Shown piece by piece: positions 12,340 through 23,599 of a stretch of DNA of 64,000 nt. The stretch lies in contig CAMRHE010000012.1 of NCBI GenBank assembly GCA_947044405.1, positions 11,548,001 through 11,612,000 of the forward strand, in the 5' to 3' direction. Source of the DNA: Leptodactylus fallax. Its lineage: Eukaryota; Chordata; Amphibia; Anura; Leptodactylidae. The notes beneath the pieces are model-generated. The model saw only the letters and a program-made list of their open reading frames with translations. It did no database searches and was not told the origin of the DNA. A program made the position numbers and the translations under genes. Numbering within the stretch: the stretch's first letter is position 1; each line of letters begins with the position of its first letter.

Positions 12340-13240
12340 TAAGTTTTTTTTTAGCTAAATCACATGTACTTATGTATGTGCATCACAAAATTACAGTTAC
12401 ATGTACACTGTAGAATCACAGAAGTAGGTTCCTACGGTACTCTCAATAAATTAAAATATAACTTTTATTAACACACAGTAAAAACATAGGACAGACGTCA
12501 ACTAAACATATAGTATAGGGAATATCTCATCTATCCCAAAGATAAAGAATGGGTTTCCCTATAAAAAGGCCCCTAATCCCTAACCCCAGATAGATAAGAC
12601 AGCAATATATAAACTGATCAAAAACCCATACATCCAAATTGTGAGATGATGAGTATCAAAAATAGGATTGTTTAAACCATCTCCAAACACTATCTGAGCC
12701 AGGAAAATGGGGAACTGATAATTCTCCTCTCAGTAGATGTACTAGATATAAAGTAACATATATCCTGGTGTATGGTGTAACCAAAAGCCAGTGAGTTAAC
12801 AGCGCATAAGGAGGTGAAAGATGTAGTCCAAACACAGCTAAATGGTACGGAGATATTATGTTGGCTCTCTCCCATTAGCTAGGGACATGAAACCACCCCA
12901 CCCACTGCTGAAGTACACACCTGCACCATCCACTATGTTAGCAGGTCAATACCTAGATATTAAATAGATATTAAATAAATAAAGCATGGTGGGTCTAAAC
13001 CGGCATAGTGTTTCATAGGTAAATACATCTGCCAGTGACCTAGGTGAGACTAAGTACACACCTGCACTGTCCACTATAGTAGATTATTGCAAATGAAAGG
13101 GTTAATTGTCCTTTGTCTGTGTGTATTACTGTTGCAGTCTGGCTCATACAGCACAGATATTTTCCCTCACTCACATCTATGATTTCTAACACAAATCTGC
13201 CTGTGCTTGATTAAATCTGACAAAACTCTCCTACTCCTAA
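12340..13240. other. Non-coding, possible old repeats
   Basis: No coding motifs. The phrase gtacacacctgcac with tccactat occurs twice (about 12912 and 13054), suggesting a diverged local duplication or repeat. Confidence 0.35.
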
Positions 13241-14295
13241 GGGCAGCAGCACACGGCCGTGTTTCACCTGGGAAACACAGTCCGTGTGTTAGCCAGATTT
13301 ACCGTCTTTATTAGCTATATTGCAATTTGCAAGCATTGCAGCACTCTGTATTATGCAGTGAAATGGATAACACATCCATTCCTACATTTACTGAAATGCC
13401 TTGTGTTCAAGTCCACAGCACCTTATATAGTGTGTATGACATCAGCAGTGTAAGCTGTCCCCCTGCCCCTGACTATTGGCTGAGAGGCTGTCAGCCGATG
13501 TCAGTTGACACCAGAATGTTACAGTGATTCACAAGATGTGTTTCTCGAAATACATGTGGTGGCGGCCGTTTTAATCTGTCAGAGATTAATCAACATTTAT
13601 TCGGTTTTGTTAAAAAAAATAACAATTTGGAATATTTGGGTCAAACCCATCTCCTGGTGAATTGGTTCACCCATCTTTATTTAATACTTGCCTACTTACC
13701 TCCTTCTCATTTACTCAGTGATTATGGCCCCTTAGCCATGAGCAAACATCCTCCTCCTGCACGAAAGAATGTGCTGCAAGAATACATATGATTACCTTAA
13801 CTACACAAATAAAATTTTATTAACTTGTATAATGTATAGATCATTTTGATGTTGAATAACTTTGCATCATGCATCTCATACATTGTCAGAATATACTGTA
13901 CATTATTTGTATGTAAATTCACATTTTATTGGGGTATTCTGCAGCAACCCTGTAGAGTAAGACTAGAAAGTTGGGAGCACTCACACACCTACAATAGATG
14001 AGGTGGACGTTATATCAGTATCTTGCACCTGTACGGCTTCCACCAAATACCTTTTGGGTCTGTCTGTATCCTGCAGTGATCCATTGGTTCATCTATCAGG
14101 TATGTGCAGCCTCTTTTTCAGTGATATGAGTTACAATGATGTCTCTTTCAAGGAATTGTTATATAGAACAGTAATGAAGTGCCTGTCTCCAATATGGCCA
14201 ACATCAGGGAAGGTTTTGTAAATAAAAAAAACAAAGGCCAAACAAATGTGTTAGAGTTTATATACTGCGTTTTCCAGAAAAAGCCCTTTTCTTGT
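13241..14295. other. Non-coding, probably old dispersed repeats
   Basis: The GC-richer start (agcagcacacggccgtgttt) and the block at 13985-14225 look like decayed interspersed repeats, but I cannot name them. The short frames have no domains. Confidence 0.3.
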
Positions 14296-14299
14296 TATG

Positions 14300-14515
14300 C
14301 AAATTAGTCTTCACGGAGCGCAGGGGGCGTTCCTCCTGTGCTCCGAGCACACCCGTGTCATCATCCACTCCCTGCATCGCCACCCCCTTCTTCCTTGCTG
14401 TTCACGCCTTCTCCTCCTCTTCTTTGCTTCTTCCTCCCGTCAACGCAAACGATTTTGTGCAGATTTCGTTTGCACCGAACGAACGCCCCCTGTGCTCCGT
14501 GAAGACTGTGTTTAT
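14300..14515. repeat. Fold-back (MITE-like) repeat with about 27-bp arms
   Basis: The left arm agtcttcacggagcgcaggg (about 14308) pairs with the right arm ccctgtgctccgtgaagact (about 14489), and the pairing extends through gggcgttc / gaacgccc. The centre is a pyrimidine-rich ttcctc/cttctc tract. The two overlapping open frames here (14292-14594 and 14297-14521) are by-products. It resembles a fold-back element common in frogs. Confidence 0.7.
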
Positions 14516-14529
14516 TTTTAAAGTCCAAA

Positions 14530-15231
14530 ACCAACAGAAAAGAACAGCATTCTTCGGCAATAAAGAAAACAAAACCTGCCCGACTGAGTTCTAACTAACA
14601 TAGATGTTCCTGTCTATATCAAGTGTCGTTCTAACAGGCACTGGACACACAGCAGTGATAAGTAAATTGTCACTCACAGGCAGAGAGTATAGAGGTCCCA
14701 GACTGCACTTCTCCAGAATCCTGTTCAACCCTGAGTTCCCTTCAACCCCTGTGAAGGCACCTTTTTATGAAGATGCTGCAGGTGCGGAGATTACTGAGCA
14801 CCCTGGTCCTAATGACAGAAATGGACTAGGAACTGGAGCTTTCCACTACTGACACCATATTCCTAGTACACATATGAATGAAACCTGGAGGGAAATATAT
14901 CTTCCCTCCCTGATTTTCGCCATCACTATCTTCCAATATACACACCTATATACTGTAACTATTGGTAGTGCAAGGTATGAAACTTGAGAGTAGGGCTTGA
15001 GACGTTTTAATAGAATCTGTATAAAGCTTTCTAATTTTATGTTACGGATTTGAATCCATGCATATTGGAAAATCTATTTAAGTTAGCTAAGCTTTCTATT
15101 GTTTGCTGTGTGCATCTGTATTGGCATACAATTACATATATCTGTCCACACTTCAGTCTATTAAAAGGATTTTCCCACAAAATACATTATTTGGTTATGC
15201 CTTAAATGTCTGATAGATGCATGTTCCACCT
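14530..15231. other. No gene supported; repeat flanking the retrovirus
   Basis: An 82-residue frame at 14604-14852 has no recognisable domain or splice context. The last about 110 bp (15120-15231) looks like the left half of a dispersed repeat whose right half resumes after the retrovirus at 22961. Confidence 0.3.
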
Positions 15232-15863
15232 TGTTATAGAAATTAAATGTCTGTCACTTTAACTTCTCATTAGCTTGCTATTCTTAACAATTATAGAAAT
15301 GCATCTAGTAGAAGAAGCTTACAGCTTCTAATGATAAGGATATACACTGAGAGCAAGGCCAGACACCCAGTCTAGGGCAGCATGTCCTAGTGGACTTGTT
15401 TGTTTATAAACTTTCGGTGAGCTGTCCTTCGAAGAGTCTGGAGATTAACACTGCTTATGCAAACAGCCCCCAAACAGCCCCCAGCACATAGCTGCGCAAT
15501 TTCTCCCCTCGAAGGTGCAATGTAGAACAACAGGTCCCAGCCATGCTTTGCATTACGCAGCTCATAGTACTAATATACTTTGATTATTGAGATGAGTAAG
15601 GGGGGTGTCAAGACCCTCCTCCCACCAATGGTCAATCAGGTTAACCAGTTTTCACGCATGCTCTGTTATAATTCATAATTATTTACTATAAAAGCTTACG
15701 CTATGTTTTTAATAAACACAACTTGCTTAACACCGACTGAGTGTGTCAGGCTAGTTCTTTCTCTGTGAGCTCACAATATATATATATATATCAATATGGA
15801 TTATAAATAATTTGGCACCACTTGACAATCAGGATTTGGAACCCAGTTTGGGTTTCGATAACA
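15232..15863 (+). repeat. 5' LTR of the endogenous retrovirus
   Basis: Starts TGTTATAG and ends GATAACA, a short inverted TG...CA pair. A TATA box (tataaaag near 15687) and a polyadenylation signal (aataaa near 15709) lie about 20 bp apart, followed by a short TA microsatellite, so U3, R and U5 can be placed. The sequence just after it, tggagacattgctgagat (15866-15883), weakly resembles a tRNA-Gln primer site at its two ends only, so I do not call a primer site. Confidence 0.88.
15685..15716 (+). promoter_or_regulatory. LTR core promoter and poly(A) signal
   Basis: Tataaaag is closely followed by aataaa. In the 3' LTR the matching pair is at about 22791 and 22811, there with a short gttctc insertion before the TATA box. 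Confidence 0.6.
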
Positions 15864-16778
15864 GATGGAGACATTGCTGAGATCAAGGACCAACCCGTTA
15901 ACCCACCAAGCCCGAGATCTGTCATGAGATTATTGGCTTATGGACAGGGACATCCCGAAACGGCGCTGTATGCAGATAAGTGAAACTGGCTTGGCTAAAA
16001 TCCCTTTTGCTGTCTCAAGACTTGGTGAGTCAAAAGCAAATTGAGGATCTATTACATCCAACAGAGGGCGCATGAGCTCCCAGCTCCTTTCCCATAATGC
16101 CTTGTGATATGAGATTATTGGCACATCTGAATGGACAGAATAGCAGCGCTGCAAAACGGTAAGAGTGTTTCTTGATAAAATTCTGTCCCTTCCGTTGTGT
16201 CAGCTCAAGATGTTGGGTGTTGGTGGTAAGTAAAAGGGAAGTTACTTTTGGTTGGTCCTTTGTAAAAAGAATTCTATTTTTTTCCCTCAGATATGAAAGG
16301 TGATTGTCAGGTGGTTTGTTTTGGTCAGAAAAGGTCATGAGTGTAATAAATGGTTGTTAAAGATCCTTGTTCCTTGTTTTGTATAGATGCCATGTATGAA
16401 TTATATATGTACTGTGCCTGAGCTGGTGGAGTAACACATTTTGATGATTGGACTTATTATATTTGTAGTTTTAAATGCTGATACTGCCATACCACACCCA
16501 GAACACTGGAAGGAAACATCATTCGAGAAATTGGTAAACAGAAGAGACCACATACCCAAACAACCAGAAGGGAATTTATTTGTGTGAAGAAGTGTTGAAA
16601 ATGATTTTATTTTTTTTGTGTCATATCTTGTGGTATTGGGCTTGGGAGAGAGTAGGAGAGGGAGAGAATCCACATATTTGGTCGGACAAAAGTTTGGGTC
16701 CGGCCTTAACGTGTAACCTTTGCTGGAAAATTCTCTGGCCAGAGTGTGGTTGTGTATAGAAACACAAAAGCAGCAAAG

Positions 16779-17111
16779 ATGGGGGGTTCCTCCAGTAGTG
16801 AGCCCGAACCAGGCTTAACCCCTGCAGAGATTGTGATGCAGAGGGAGGGAAAAGAAGCCATAAAGAATATGTATAAGCTCATGAAGGGGGTGGGTATGCC
16901 AAAAGATGGTAGACTTTACCCGGAGAAATGGAACCAAAGTGTTAAGCAATACGAGGGGTGGTTGAAAGACAGTGGCTTGAATGGGCAAGCCAGGATGTGG
17001 TCTAAAATGTTCAAAGAATCAGAGGTAGATATTGATGAACCATCCTTAGTAAATAATCCAGGAGTGTCTGGCGTGTGGACAGCAGAATCAGAATCCCATT
17101 TGGAGGGATAA
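16779..17111 (+). pseudogene. Retroviral gag, matrix region
   Basis: The frame opens with ATG at 16779 and begins MGGSSSS, an N-myristoylation-type signal that targets matrix proteins to the inner face of the plasma membrane. The upstream codons back to 16746 are open but are unlikely to be used. The region is basic and helical-looking (REGKEAIKNMYKLMKGVG). The frame stops at 17109-17111, shortly after NNPGVSGVW, and the rest of gag continues in other frames. Within an intact retrovirus this would be the N-terminus of the structural polyprotein. Here it is a truncated fragment. Confidence 0.7.
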
Positions 17112-17376
17112 TTGTATAAATTCGGTCATCCTGTCACAGACGGGACATTCACCCAACAATCCTATTGTGACTCCTCAGCAAACATCCCAAGGTGTAGTGG
17201 CCACAGTGACAACCAGAACTAAATCAAAGTCTGGAAGTGATAAGAACGGGAAAATCATAGTGACAGAACCCATTTGTGACAATTGTGACAGACATGAGGA
17301 AAGATGACCAGACAGCTCAACAAGACAGACAGACTGGACTAAGGTTGATTTCTCTGACTCTCCACAAGAGACTGAA

Positions 17377-18248
17377 ATGAAACCTCCCCAAAAAGAAAGG
17401 GTTAAAACACATGTATCACCTAGGTTTTCTGATAATTTTCCCCAGTATACTGTACTGAGAGGTGACCTGACAAATATGGATAATAACAGAGAGATTCAAG
17501 AGTCAGCGGGGTCACCTGAAATTATTGATAGAAGTGGAGGGGAGAGCGAGGACATGAAACATGTGGCTGCAGACTCTTTGTGTAAAATGGCTCAGCCTCC
17601 AGTGAGACAATATCAGGTGTACAAATGGTCCCCGACTGACATGATGAGGTTGCTTAAAACCTTGCCAGATCCAGAGATTAGACCCCTGCCCTTCGTAAAA
17701 GTACTGTCTCAAATACAGACAAGTTATGGGGCCACATGGAATGACATGAAACAGTTGGTTGAAGCTAAAATGACTAGTACCATGTTATGGAAAAGGACTA
17801 TTTGACAACTAAAGTTTCAGGACAAGACTATGTTGCTCAATTGGAGAAATGGGCAAGAGACAGACAAAGTGAATTATCAGTCAATTTGACAGACCTGACA
17901 CAGGACAGAGGGGAAAGTGTAGAAAAATTCTACAAGAGAGTGTGCACAGCGTGGAAAGATATGGGGTATGAAGCAGATAAGATACATGTGAGGTTGTTAG
18001 CCTCTGCCTTCATGGAGGGGCTTGTAAGGCAAGTAAGAAATGCAATACAAAAATCCAGGCCAGAATGGAGGACAATGGATCCAGCCACTTTGTGTAAAAT
18101 TGCTCAGGGGGTAGAATTGGATAGTAGACCCCGCAAAACTGCAGTGGCTGGCACTGACCCCTGTTATGGGATGGGTAATCGAAAGGTGATCTACTGCTTC
18201 AATTGTGGGAAACCAGGACATCTATGTGTTCATGTATTATCTACATAA
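17377..18248 (+). pseudogene. Retroviral gag, capsid and nucleocapsid region
   Basis: Two frames overlap by a frameshift near 17790. The first (17377-17805) carries the capsid N-terminal part, with YKWSPTDMMRLLKTLPD. The second (17787-18248) carries the major homology region, Q-x3-E-x7-R in LTQDRGESVEKFYKRV, followed by one zinc knuckle, CFNCGKPGH at about 18198. The knuckle should end in a cysteine four residues after the histidine, but here the sequence diverges, so it is incomplete. Capsid would form the core shell and nucleocapsid would bind genomic RNA. The gene is dead. Confidence 0.72.
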
Positions 18249-19150
18249 TTTGGTTTACAAAGACATTTGCTAGAAGGAGACACAAGCCTGGGACAGTGGG
18301 ACTATGGTGGTTGGTTATACTGCCAAACGTGATGGTGAAGACATGCCTCTAAGGGTGTTAGACCGATAGGTATGTAAATGGTATAAACATATTCATGGGG
18401 AATGAGGTGACGTTTCTGGAAAAGTCCTCAGGATCTGACTAGCAGCTCCATTCTCAGGCGCTGCCCAGAGCTCATCCCCCTCCTTTACTGAAAACTGTTA
18501 TCCATCATGTTCTGAAACTTCTTCGTGTTTTATCTAATAGTTATGTGTTAAAACTTATGTTATAACTTTATACCCAATCACGTTATGTTAATTATACTAA
18601 TGGCCCCTTTTCTTTGTTTCAGCAATGTATATCTGCACCAATAAGAGATTTTGTGCTGTGCTTTTGGCATCCCATTTGGTTTATTAATGTGCTGGATCAT
18701 GTGAAAAGTTTGAAGGATAGGTTGCCCCACCGCCCGTCTTCTCCAAATTGTGGTGGAGGAGAAAGTAGCAACCCGGGGCTACTGTGTGCGCCCTGGATAT
18801 ATCTTTTCAGGTTCTGAACAAGGAGCTGCACTCATTAACACTTGGTGTGCCGAAAGTGAGGGTTTGAGGCAGAAGTTAGGCAAATCATGGAGAATTTGCC
18901 TGGGTGGTGTGGAGCTGATCCCAAGAATAGAGAAATTCCAGTTACAGAGATTGGAAGAGTAAAAGAGGATGCTGATACAGTGAAGGAATGCCAGAAAATG
19001 TTCAGTAAGTCTGGTAAGCCTAAAGTTTAGAATGCCAAAAAGATGGAACATGTATGTGGCAGAAGGTGTCAGAGGAAGTGCAGGAAGGAGGGTGTAGAGA
19101 GCCAGAAGTAGGTAATAAGTACTATTATGAGTGCTTTGATGGTGAGAATA
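18249..19150 (+). other. Retrovirus interior of unknown origin
   Basis: This is where protease and RT should begin, but I recognise neither. Short frames at 18614-18817 and 18750-18962 lack conserved motifs. It could be badly decayed pol, or sequence acquired by the element. Confidence 0.3.
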
Positions 19151-19211
19151 GTAGGGAAAAAGAGGAAAGTGATTCTAAGGAGAAGGAGTTGAAGAAAGTG
19201 ATTCAGAAAAA

Positions 19212-19673
19212 GTGATTCAGAAAGAGCAACGAAAAGTAGTAAAATCTCCTACCCAGTACCCAGAGAAAACACCAGCAAACAGCAGTCTAGAAGGTTGGAC
19301 CTGCAGAGAATGCGGTCAACAAAACCCTGATTGGAGAAAATTCTGCGCAGCATGTGGAGTCCCCCAACCACACCCGCATCCTCCAAGAGCTGGTCTTTAT
19401 CCTGTGGTAACATGGACGACCCTTCCGTGGTCCCTCAAGTGGACAAGGGTTGATTTAAGTCAATTGAGAACACATAAAGGATTTGGTGCCAATGTTTGTT
19501 TTGTATGCAGGAGGAAACGCTTCAGCATCATCTTTGGTTTAAATAGACGGGTAACCAGCCGGCCGAACCTGCCTGCCTTAGATGTAGACAGCAAAATCTG
19601 TTTCATTTTGTTACTTTGTTATGAACCATCCCCAATTGTCCCCTATTGTAGAAAGATTGTCATGAAGACTTAG
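19212..19673 (+). CDS. Partial ORF with RanBP2-type zinc finger inside the retrovirus
   Basis: The 153-codon frame has no ATG at its start (the first codon is GTG) and is preceded by a lysine/glutamate-rich stretch in another frame (about 19110-19211), so it is a fragment. Residues 29-48 form a RanBP2-type zinc finger: W29, C31-x2-C34, an asparagine four residues after the second cysteine, then C45-x2-C48, all inside WTCRECGQQNPDWRKFCAAC (19296-19355). Such fingers bind single-stranded RNA or ubiquitin in cellular proteins. After the finger there is a proline/histidine patch (PQPHPHPP) and then no recognisable domain. It may be captured host sequence, a retroviral accessory segment or a chance match. 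Confidence 0.45.
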   Translation: MIQKEQRKVVKSPTQYPEKTPANSSLEGWTCRECGQQNPDWRKFCAACGVPQPHPHPPRAGLYPVVTWTTLPWSLKWTRVDLSQLRTHKGFGANVCFVCRRKRFSIIFGLNRRVTSRPNLPALDVDSKICFILLLCYEPSPIVPYCRKIVMKT

Positions 19674-20800
19674 AAAATGAATAACGTGTCCCATATTTTC
19701 AAATTTGTGAACATGTATGTGTACGTTGTTTAATCAAAAGACGGTTATGTGACAATGTTTTTTTAAGAAAAAAAGGGACAACTTTTTGTGTTTCAACGCT
19801 AACTAAGTGAATTAGAAGTCACTCACATATCTGCTATGCTGTAATGTCTTTTTGTCTATAATTTTTGTTATGTGAACAGGAGATCGACTAGTCAAGGCTT
19901 CTGCCTTCTCTGTTGATATATTCTGAGAATTTACTAACCTTATTGAATTGTTTGTAATTCTGGAGTGTGTAGAAGTAGTAGAGAGGAAAAAAGAAAAAGA
20001 AAAAAAACTCCACACACACAAGCCACTGGCCCTTTAAAAACTATGTATTGCAGGTTCTGCTGAATTTTGTAGTTCTACAGTGGGAGAAGTGGAGAATTTA
20101 ACAGCACAACGGTGCGTGGGCTGCTGCTTGCATGATAAGAGAACTTGACTTTGTCCTTGAGAGTCAGAACGCAAAGTAATTTAATACATGAAGATTGTTT
20201 ATAACAAGGTTAAAAAAAAAAAAAATGTGTCAGACCAAGAACCATTGTTAATGCAGATTTTGAGTTTTGGTAATATTGGATTATAATATGAATTCATTCT
20301 TGTGAGTGTCCCAGGTCCAGCTTAAGTATATTTCAGTGGCTGGACAACTCAGACTACAGTGTGCCTTACTTATGCCCCCCCATGTCACTTTTGCACGCTG
20401 CACGTCACTAAAAATCCCATTTCACTTGTTACCAATAGGTTCAGGGGGGAGAAAGGCACAAGTATTTTCTGCTGACAATATGTTTTTATGCCACAAGAAA
20501 CTTTGATGAACCTATTGCTAACCCTGATTTTGCTAACCTTGATTTTGAGTTCTTTTATAGTTGGCTCTCGATTTGGGAAGGATGGTAAATTCTACACCAT
20601 TATTCTATGCCGTGGTCCCTGAACATGAGGTGAAACAAGCAGAATCCCCCTAAAAGCACTCACTGAAACAGTGTAAAATGGCTGAGGGTAAGCCTGATGG
20701 GCTTTCGGTTTAGCACAGGACTAATCTGTGCGTTTAATGTTAAGCCTAAAAGGATGTCCAGGCAATTCAGTAGGTGATGTAGGACTTGCTGCTACCTGAA
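19674..20800 (+). other. Retrovirus interior, mostly unrecognised
   Basis: Contains a 13-nt A run near 20212 and no clear domain until the RNase H tail. Short frames lack motifs. Most of the reverse transcriptase is missing or unrecognisable. Confidence 0.3.
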
Positions 20801-20809
20801 CAAGTGGGT

Positions 20810-20920
20810 ATAATCAAAGTCAAAGCACACACCAAGGCTGATACAAAAGAAAGTAGAGGTAACGTGTAGGCAGATGCTGCCACCAAACTAGCTGCAAAAA
20901 AGCCTAGGGAACATGCCTCA
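20810..20920 (+). pseudogene. Retroviral RNase H C-terminal remnant
   Basis: Reads IKVKAHTKADTKESRGNV, then a TAG, then ADAATKLAAKKP. The KVKAH and N-x2-A-D-x-A-A signatures are the C-terminal RNase H motifs that sit just upstream of integrase in pol. One in-frame stop is visible. This remnant fixes the position of pol within the element. Confidence 0.65.
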
Positions 20921-21329
20921 GCACAGGGGGTCACCATACTGGACCAAAACTCTCAGCTCTCTTTTCAGGTTCTAAAAATACTGCAGGACCAAAATGGCCC
21001 AGAAGAAAAGAAGATTTGGAAACTGCAAGGAGGAAGAAAAAAGGATGAACAAGTCCTGATGGCCAGTGGTAAGAGAGTATGTTACCGAGAGCATTGTTCC
21101 CAAGGATGGCGCAAGCAGCTCAAGTGCACCACTCAGAAGTAGCCATGTGTGACCTGGTGAACAGATGATGGGTAGCTGCAGGATTTAGCATCACTGCAGT
21201 CAGATACGTGTAAGCCTGTATAACATGTGTCAGACACAATGTAGGCCAGAAGGTGAAAGGTTTCTTAGAAACACACCCCGAAGTCCTTGTACCTGTTTCA
21301 GAGATTGCGGGTTAACTATATACAGTTAC

Positions 21330-21985
21330 CAAAGGTGAGAAGGTATGAGTACGTGCTTGTGTGTATTGATCTCTTTTCAGGATGACCTGAGGCATTTCTG
21401 GTGCAGAAAGCCATCGCAAAAGGAACTGCAGATAAACTACTGAAAGAAGTAGTGTGCAGGTATGGGATCCCCGAGACCATCAAAGAGATAATGGAACTCA
21501 CTATACAGGACAGGTAACGAGAGAAATAATGGAGGCCGTAGGGATACAGCAAGTGTTCCTTACCCCGTACCGTCCCCAGAGTATTGGAAAATATTGTCAC
21601 TTGTTATTTGTCTTTCTGTAAGGTACACTCCTGACAGAAGGATTGGCCTCAGCCCCTAGAATATTTGAATTGTATTTTCCACAATTGTTCCAGATGTACA
21701 GATGGTGTGCAGACTGACTATGTGATTGATTGCCAAGAACATTTGACTAATGTACACTCTCGAGTTTCCTCCTTCCTTCCAGATCCTGAGTTAGTGGAAG
21801 GAACCTATAAGCTACAACCCAAAGTTTGGATGGAGATAAAGAGCCACGTGAGAAGGGCCTCGATTCAACGGTCCCTTCCAGGTCCTGGTGACAACCAGTA
21901 CAGCTGTGAAACTACAAGGAAAACCTTGTTGTCATGGTGGTGTCCCCACTGGATAATGTTCTTAAAGACAAATGGGACAATAAAC
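21330..21985 (+). pseudogene. Retroviral integrase remnant
   Basis: The catalytic core is visible in pieces: YVLVCIDLFSG with the first acidic residue (about 21345-21378), then a frame change, then DNGTHYTGQ with the second (about 21490-21520), then TPYRPQS just before where the catalytic glutamate should follow. The sequence after that is deleted or shifted. A C-terminal SH3-like piece is visible at about 21860-21945, around PFQVLVTTSTAVKLQGKP. Integrase would join viral DNA to the host chromosome. Several stops and frameshifts make it non-functional. Confidence 0.75.
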
Positions 21986-22021
21986 TGTTAAAGGATATGG
22001 ATCCTGAGAAGAAAACCTAAA

Positions 22022-22132
22022 GACTATTGGACTGATGGATTTGCACCCATAATCCTGTTATGCTTCTATGCAATGTACAGACTGATCATATGTATTGTAG
22101 AGAAATGTACTACCTGTAAGAAAGAGACATAA
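22022..22132 (+). pseudogene. Possible env transmembrane tail remnant
   Basis: A 36-codon stretch ending in TAA consists of WTDGFAP, a hydrophobic span of about 15-20 residues, a cysteine pair (CTTC) and a short basic tail. It lies between the integrase end and the 3' LTR, where the env membrane anchor and cytoplasmic tail would be. No other env segment is recognisable. The assignment rests on position and hydrophobicity only. Confidence 0.35.
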
Positions 22133-22308
22133 GTGAATATGACCCCACTGCAGACGTGTATATCCCACTCAATGTGTGCAGGAAGTCAGAATGTTGTGAT
22201 GTTTAACATAATAGTATGTCCACATGACTTGGAATCTGGTGAAGAGAATTAAAGTCCAGCAGTTCTAGAAACTGAACGTACAGGCATGTATTGTGTTAAA
22301 AAAAATCA

Positions 22309-22323
22309 CAAAAGGTGGGAATA
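22309..22323 (+). promoter_or_regulatory. Candidate polypurine tract before the 3' LTR
   Basis: A purine run, aaaaggtgggaa, ends 1-2 bases before the TGTTATAG of the 3' LTR. That is where plus-strand DNA synthesis is primed in retroviruses. Confidence 0.55.
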
Positions 22324-22960
22324 TGTTATAGAAATTAAATGTCTGTCACTTTAACTTCTCATTAGCTTGCTATTCTTAACAATTATAGAAATGCATCTAG
22401 TAGAAGAAGCTTACAGCTTCTAATGATAAGGATATACACTGAGAGCAAGGCCAGACACCCAGTCTAGGGCAGCATGTCCTAGTGGACTTGTTTGTTTATA
22501 AACTTTCGGTGAGCTGTCCTTCGAAGAGTCTGGAGATTAACACTGCTTACGCAAACAGCCCCCAAACAGCCCCCAGCACGTAGCTGCGCAATTTCTCCTC
22601 CCGAAGGTGCAATGTAGAACAACAGGTCCCAACCATGCTTTGCATTACGCAGCTCATAGTACTAATATACTTTGATTATTGAGATGAGTAAGGGGGGGGT
22701 GTCAAGAACCTCCTCCCGCCAATGGTCAATCAGGTTAACCAGTTTTCACACATGCTCTGTTATAATTCATAATTATTTACTGTTCTCTATAAAAGCTTAT
22801 GCTACGTTTTTAATAAACACAACTTGCTTAACACCGACTGAGTGTGTCAGGCTAGTTCTTTCTCTGTGAGCTCACAATATATATATATCAATATGGATTA
22901 TAAATAATTTGGCACCACTTGACAATCAGGATTTTGAACCCAGTTTGGGTTTCGATAACA
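22324..22960 (+). repeat. 3' LTR of the endogenous retrovirus
   Basis: 637 bp and collinear with the 5' LTR. Differences include gcttac/gcttat, cacgtag/cacatag, a gttctc insertion before the TATA box and a shorter TA run. It ends in TTTCGATAACA before the flanking repeat. Confidence 0.88.
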
Positions 22961-23204
22961 GCCTCTATCTCTTAAAGGACCTCCCCAAACTCTGTGCCCT
23001 GTTACTTTCCTGACCGCGACCTAGATGAACAGACTTTGAGCTATGGTTTGGCTTTACAGAAACAGCGTTGCTCTGAGTGACACTGTTTCCACAACTCTCA
23101 TAAAAGTGAATAGAAGTTACAGAAAAACATAGCTGACTGTTCTACGTTGTTTCCGTAACACCTCCAATGTATACATACATGAATATACATACTATGTATA
23201 AAAG
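22961..23204. repeat. Right flank repeat interrupted by the retrovirus
   Basis: The GC-balanced block with caaactctgtgccctgttac and tgagctatggtttggcttta looks like the right half of a frog dispersed repeat whose left half is at about 15120-15231. It supports the retrovirus having landed inside an older repeat. Confidence 0.4.
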
Positions 23205-23445
23205 ACCCTTTTAGGCTAACGCAGACCCATGTTGCGGAAATGCAGCTTTTTTTGTTGCAGATTTTGCTGCAGTTTTTTGAGCCAAAGAAAGGAGTGGATT
23301 GAGCAGAAGGTAGAAGTATAAGCGCTCCCTATATATTTTGAATTCCTCTTTGTAGCCATTCTTGGCTTTGGCTTAAAAAAACACAGCAAAATCTGCAACA
23401 ATAAAAGCTGCATTTCCGCAATGTGGGGCCTTAGACTTAAAGTGC
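23205..23445. repeat. Fold-back (MITE-like) repeat
   Basis: The ends are inverted: gttgcggaaatgcagcttt near 23231 and aaagctgcatttccgcaa near 23404, with an inner pair ttgctgcag...gagccaaag / cttggctttggc. Same family as 3165-3730 and 38460-38665. Confidence 0.7.
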
Positions 23446-23599
23446 ATTACATAGAGATGCCTGATTGCCTCCAAAAATGCAACCATGAGTTTTGTGTGGT
23501 ATTGCAGTGTACAACTCCACTGAATAAAATGGGGCCAAACATCTATACCACACATAACCTGTCGTCAGGTGTGGAACAGTTTTTAGAAAAAAAAGACCC

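Larger units (their letters stand above)
15232..22960 (+). mobile_element. Endogenous retrovirus, two LTRs, defective interior
   Basis: Two direct repeats of 632 and 637 bp, each starting TGTTATAG and ending CGATAACA, bound a 6.46-kb interior with gag at the left, pol pieces further right, and an integrase end close to the 3' LTR. By eye the LTRs differ at about 11 substitutions plus three indels, near 1.8 percent. The interior has many stops, frameshifts and missing blocks, including most of protease, RT and env. I see no convincing target duplication. The gag layout (myristoylation signal, MHR and one CCHC knuckle) and the SH3-like integrase end fit a gamma/epsilon-type retrovirus, but the exact group is uncertain. 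Confidence 0.85.

Noticed and set aside
14604..14852. 82-residue frame as a host exon
   Set aside because: No recognisable domain, no supported splice sites, and surrounding sequence is repeat-like.
15866..15883. tRNA-Gln primer binding site after the retroviral 5' LTR
   Set aside because: Only the first five and last five bases agree with the remembered Gln site; the middle does not.
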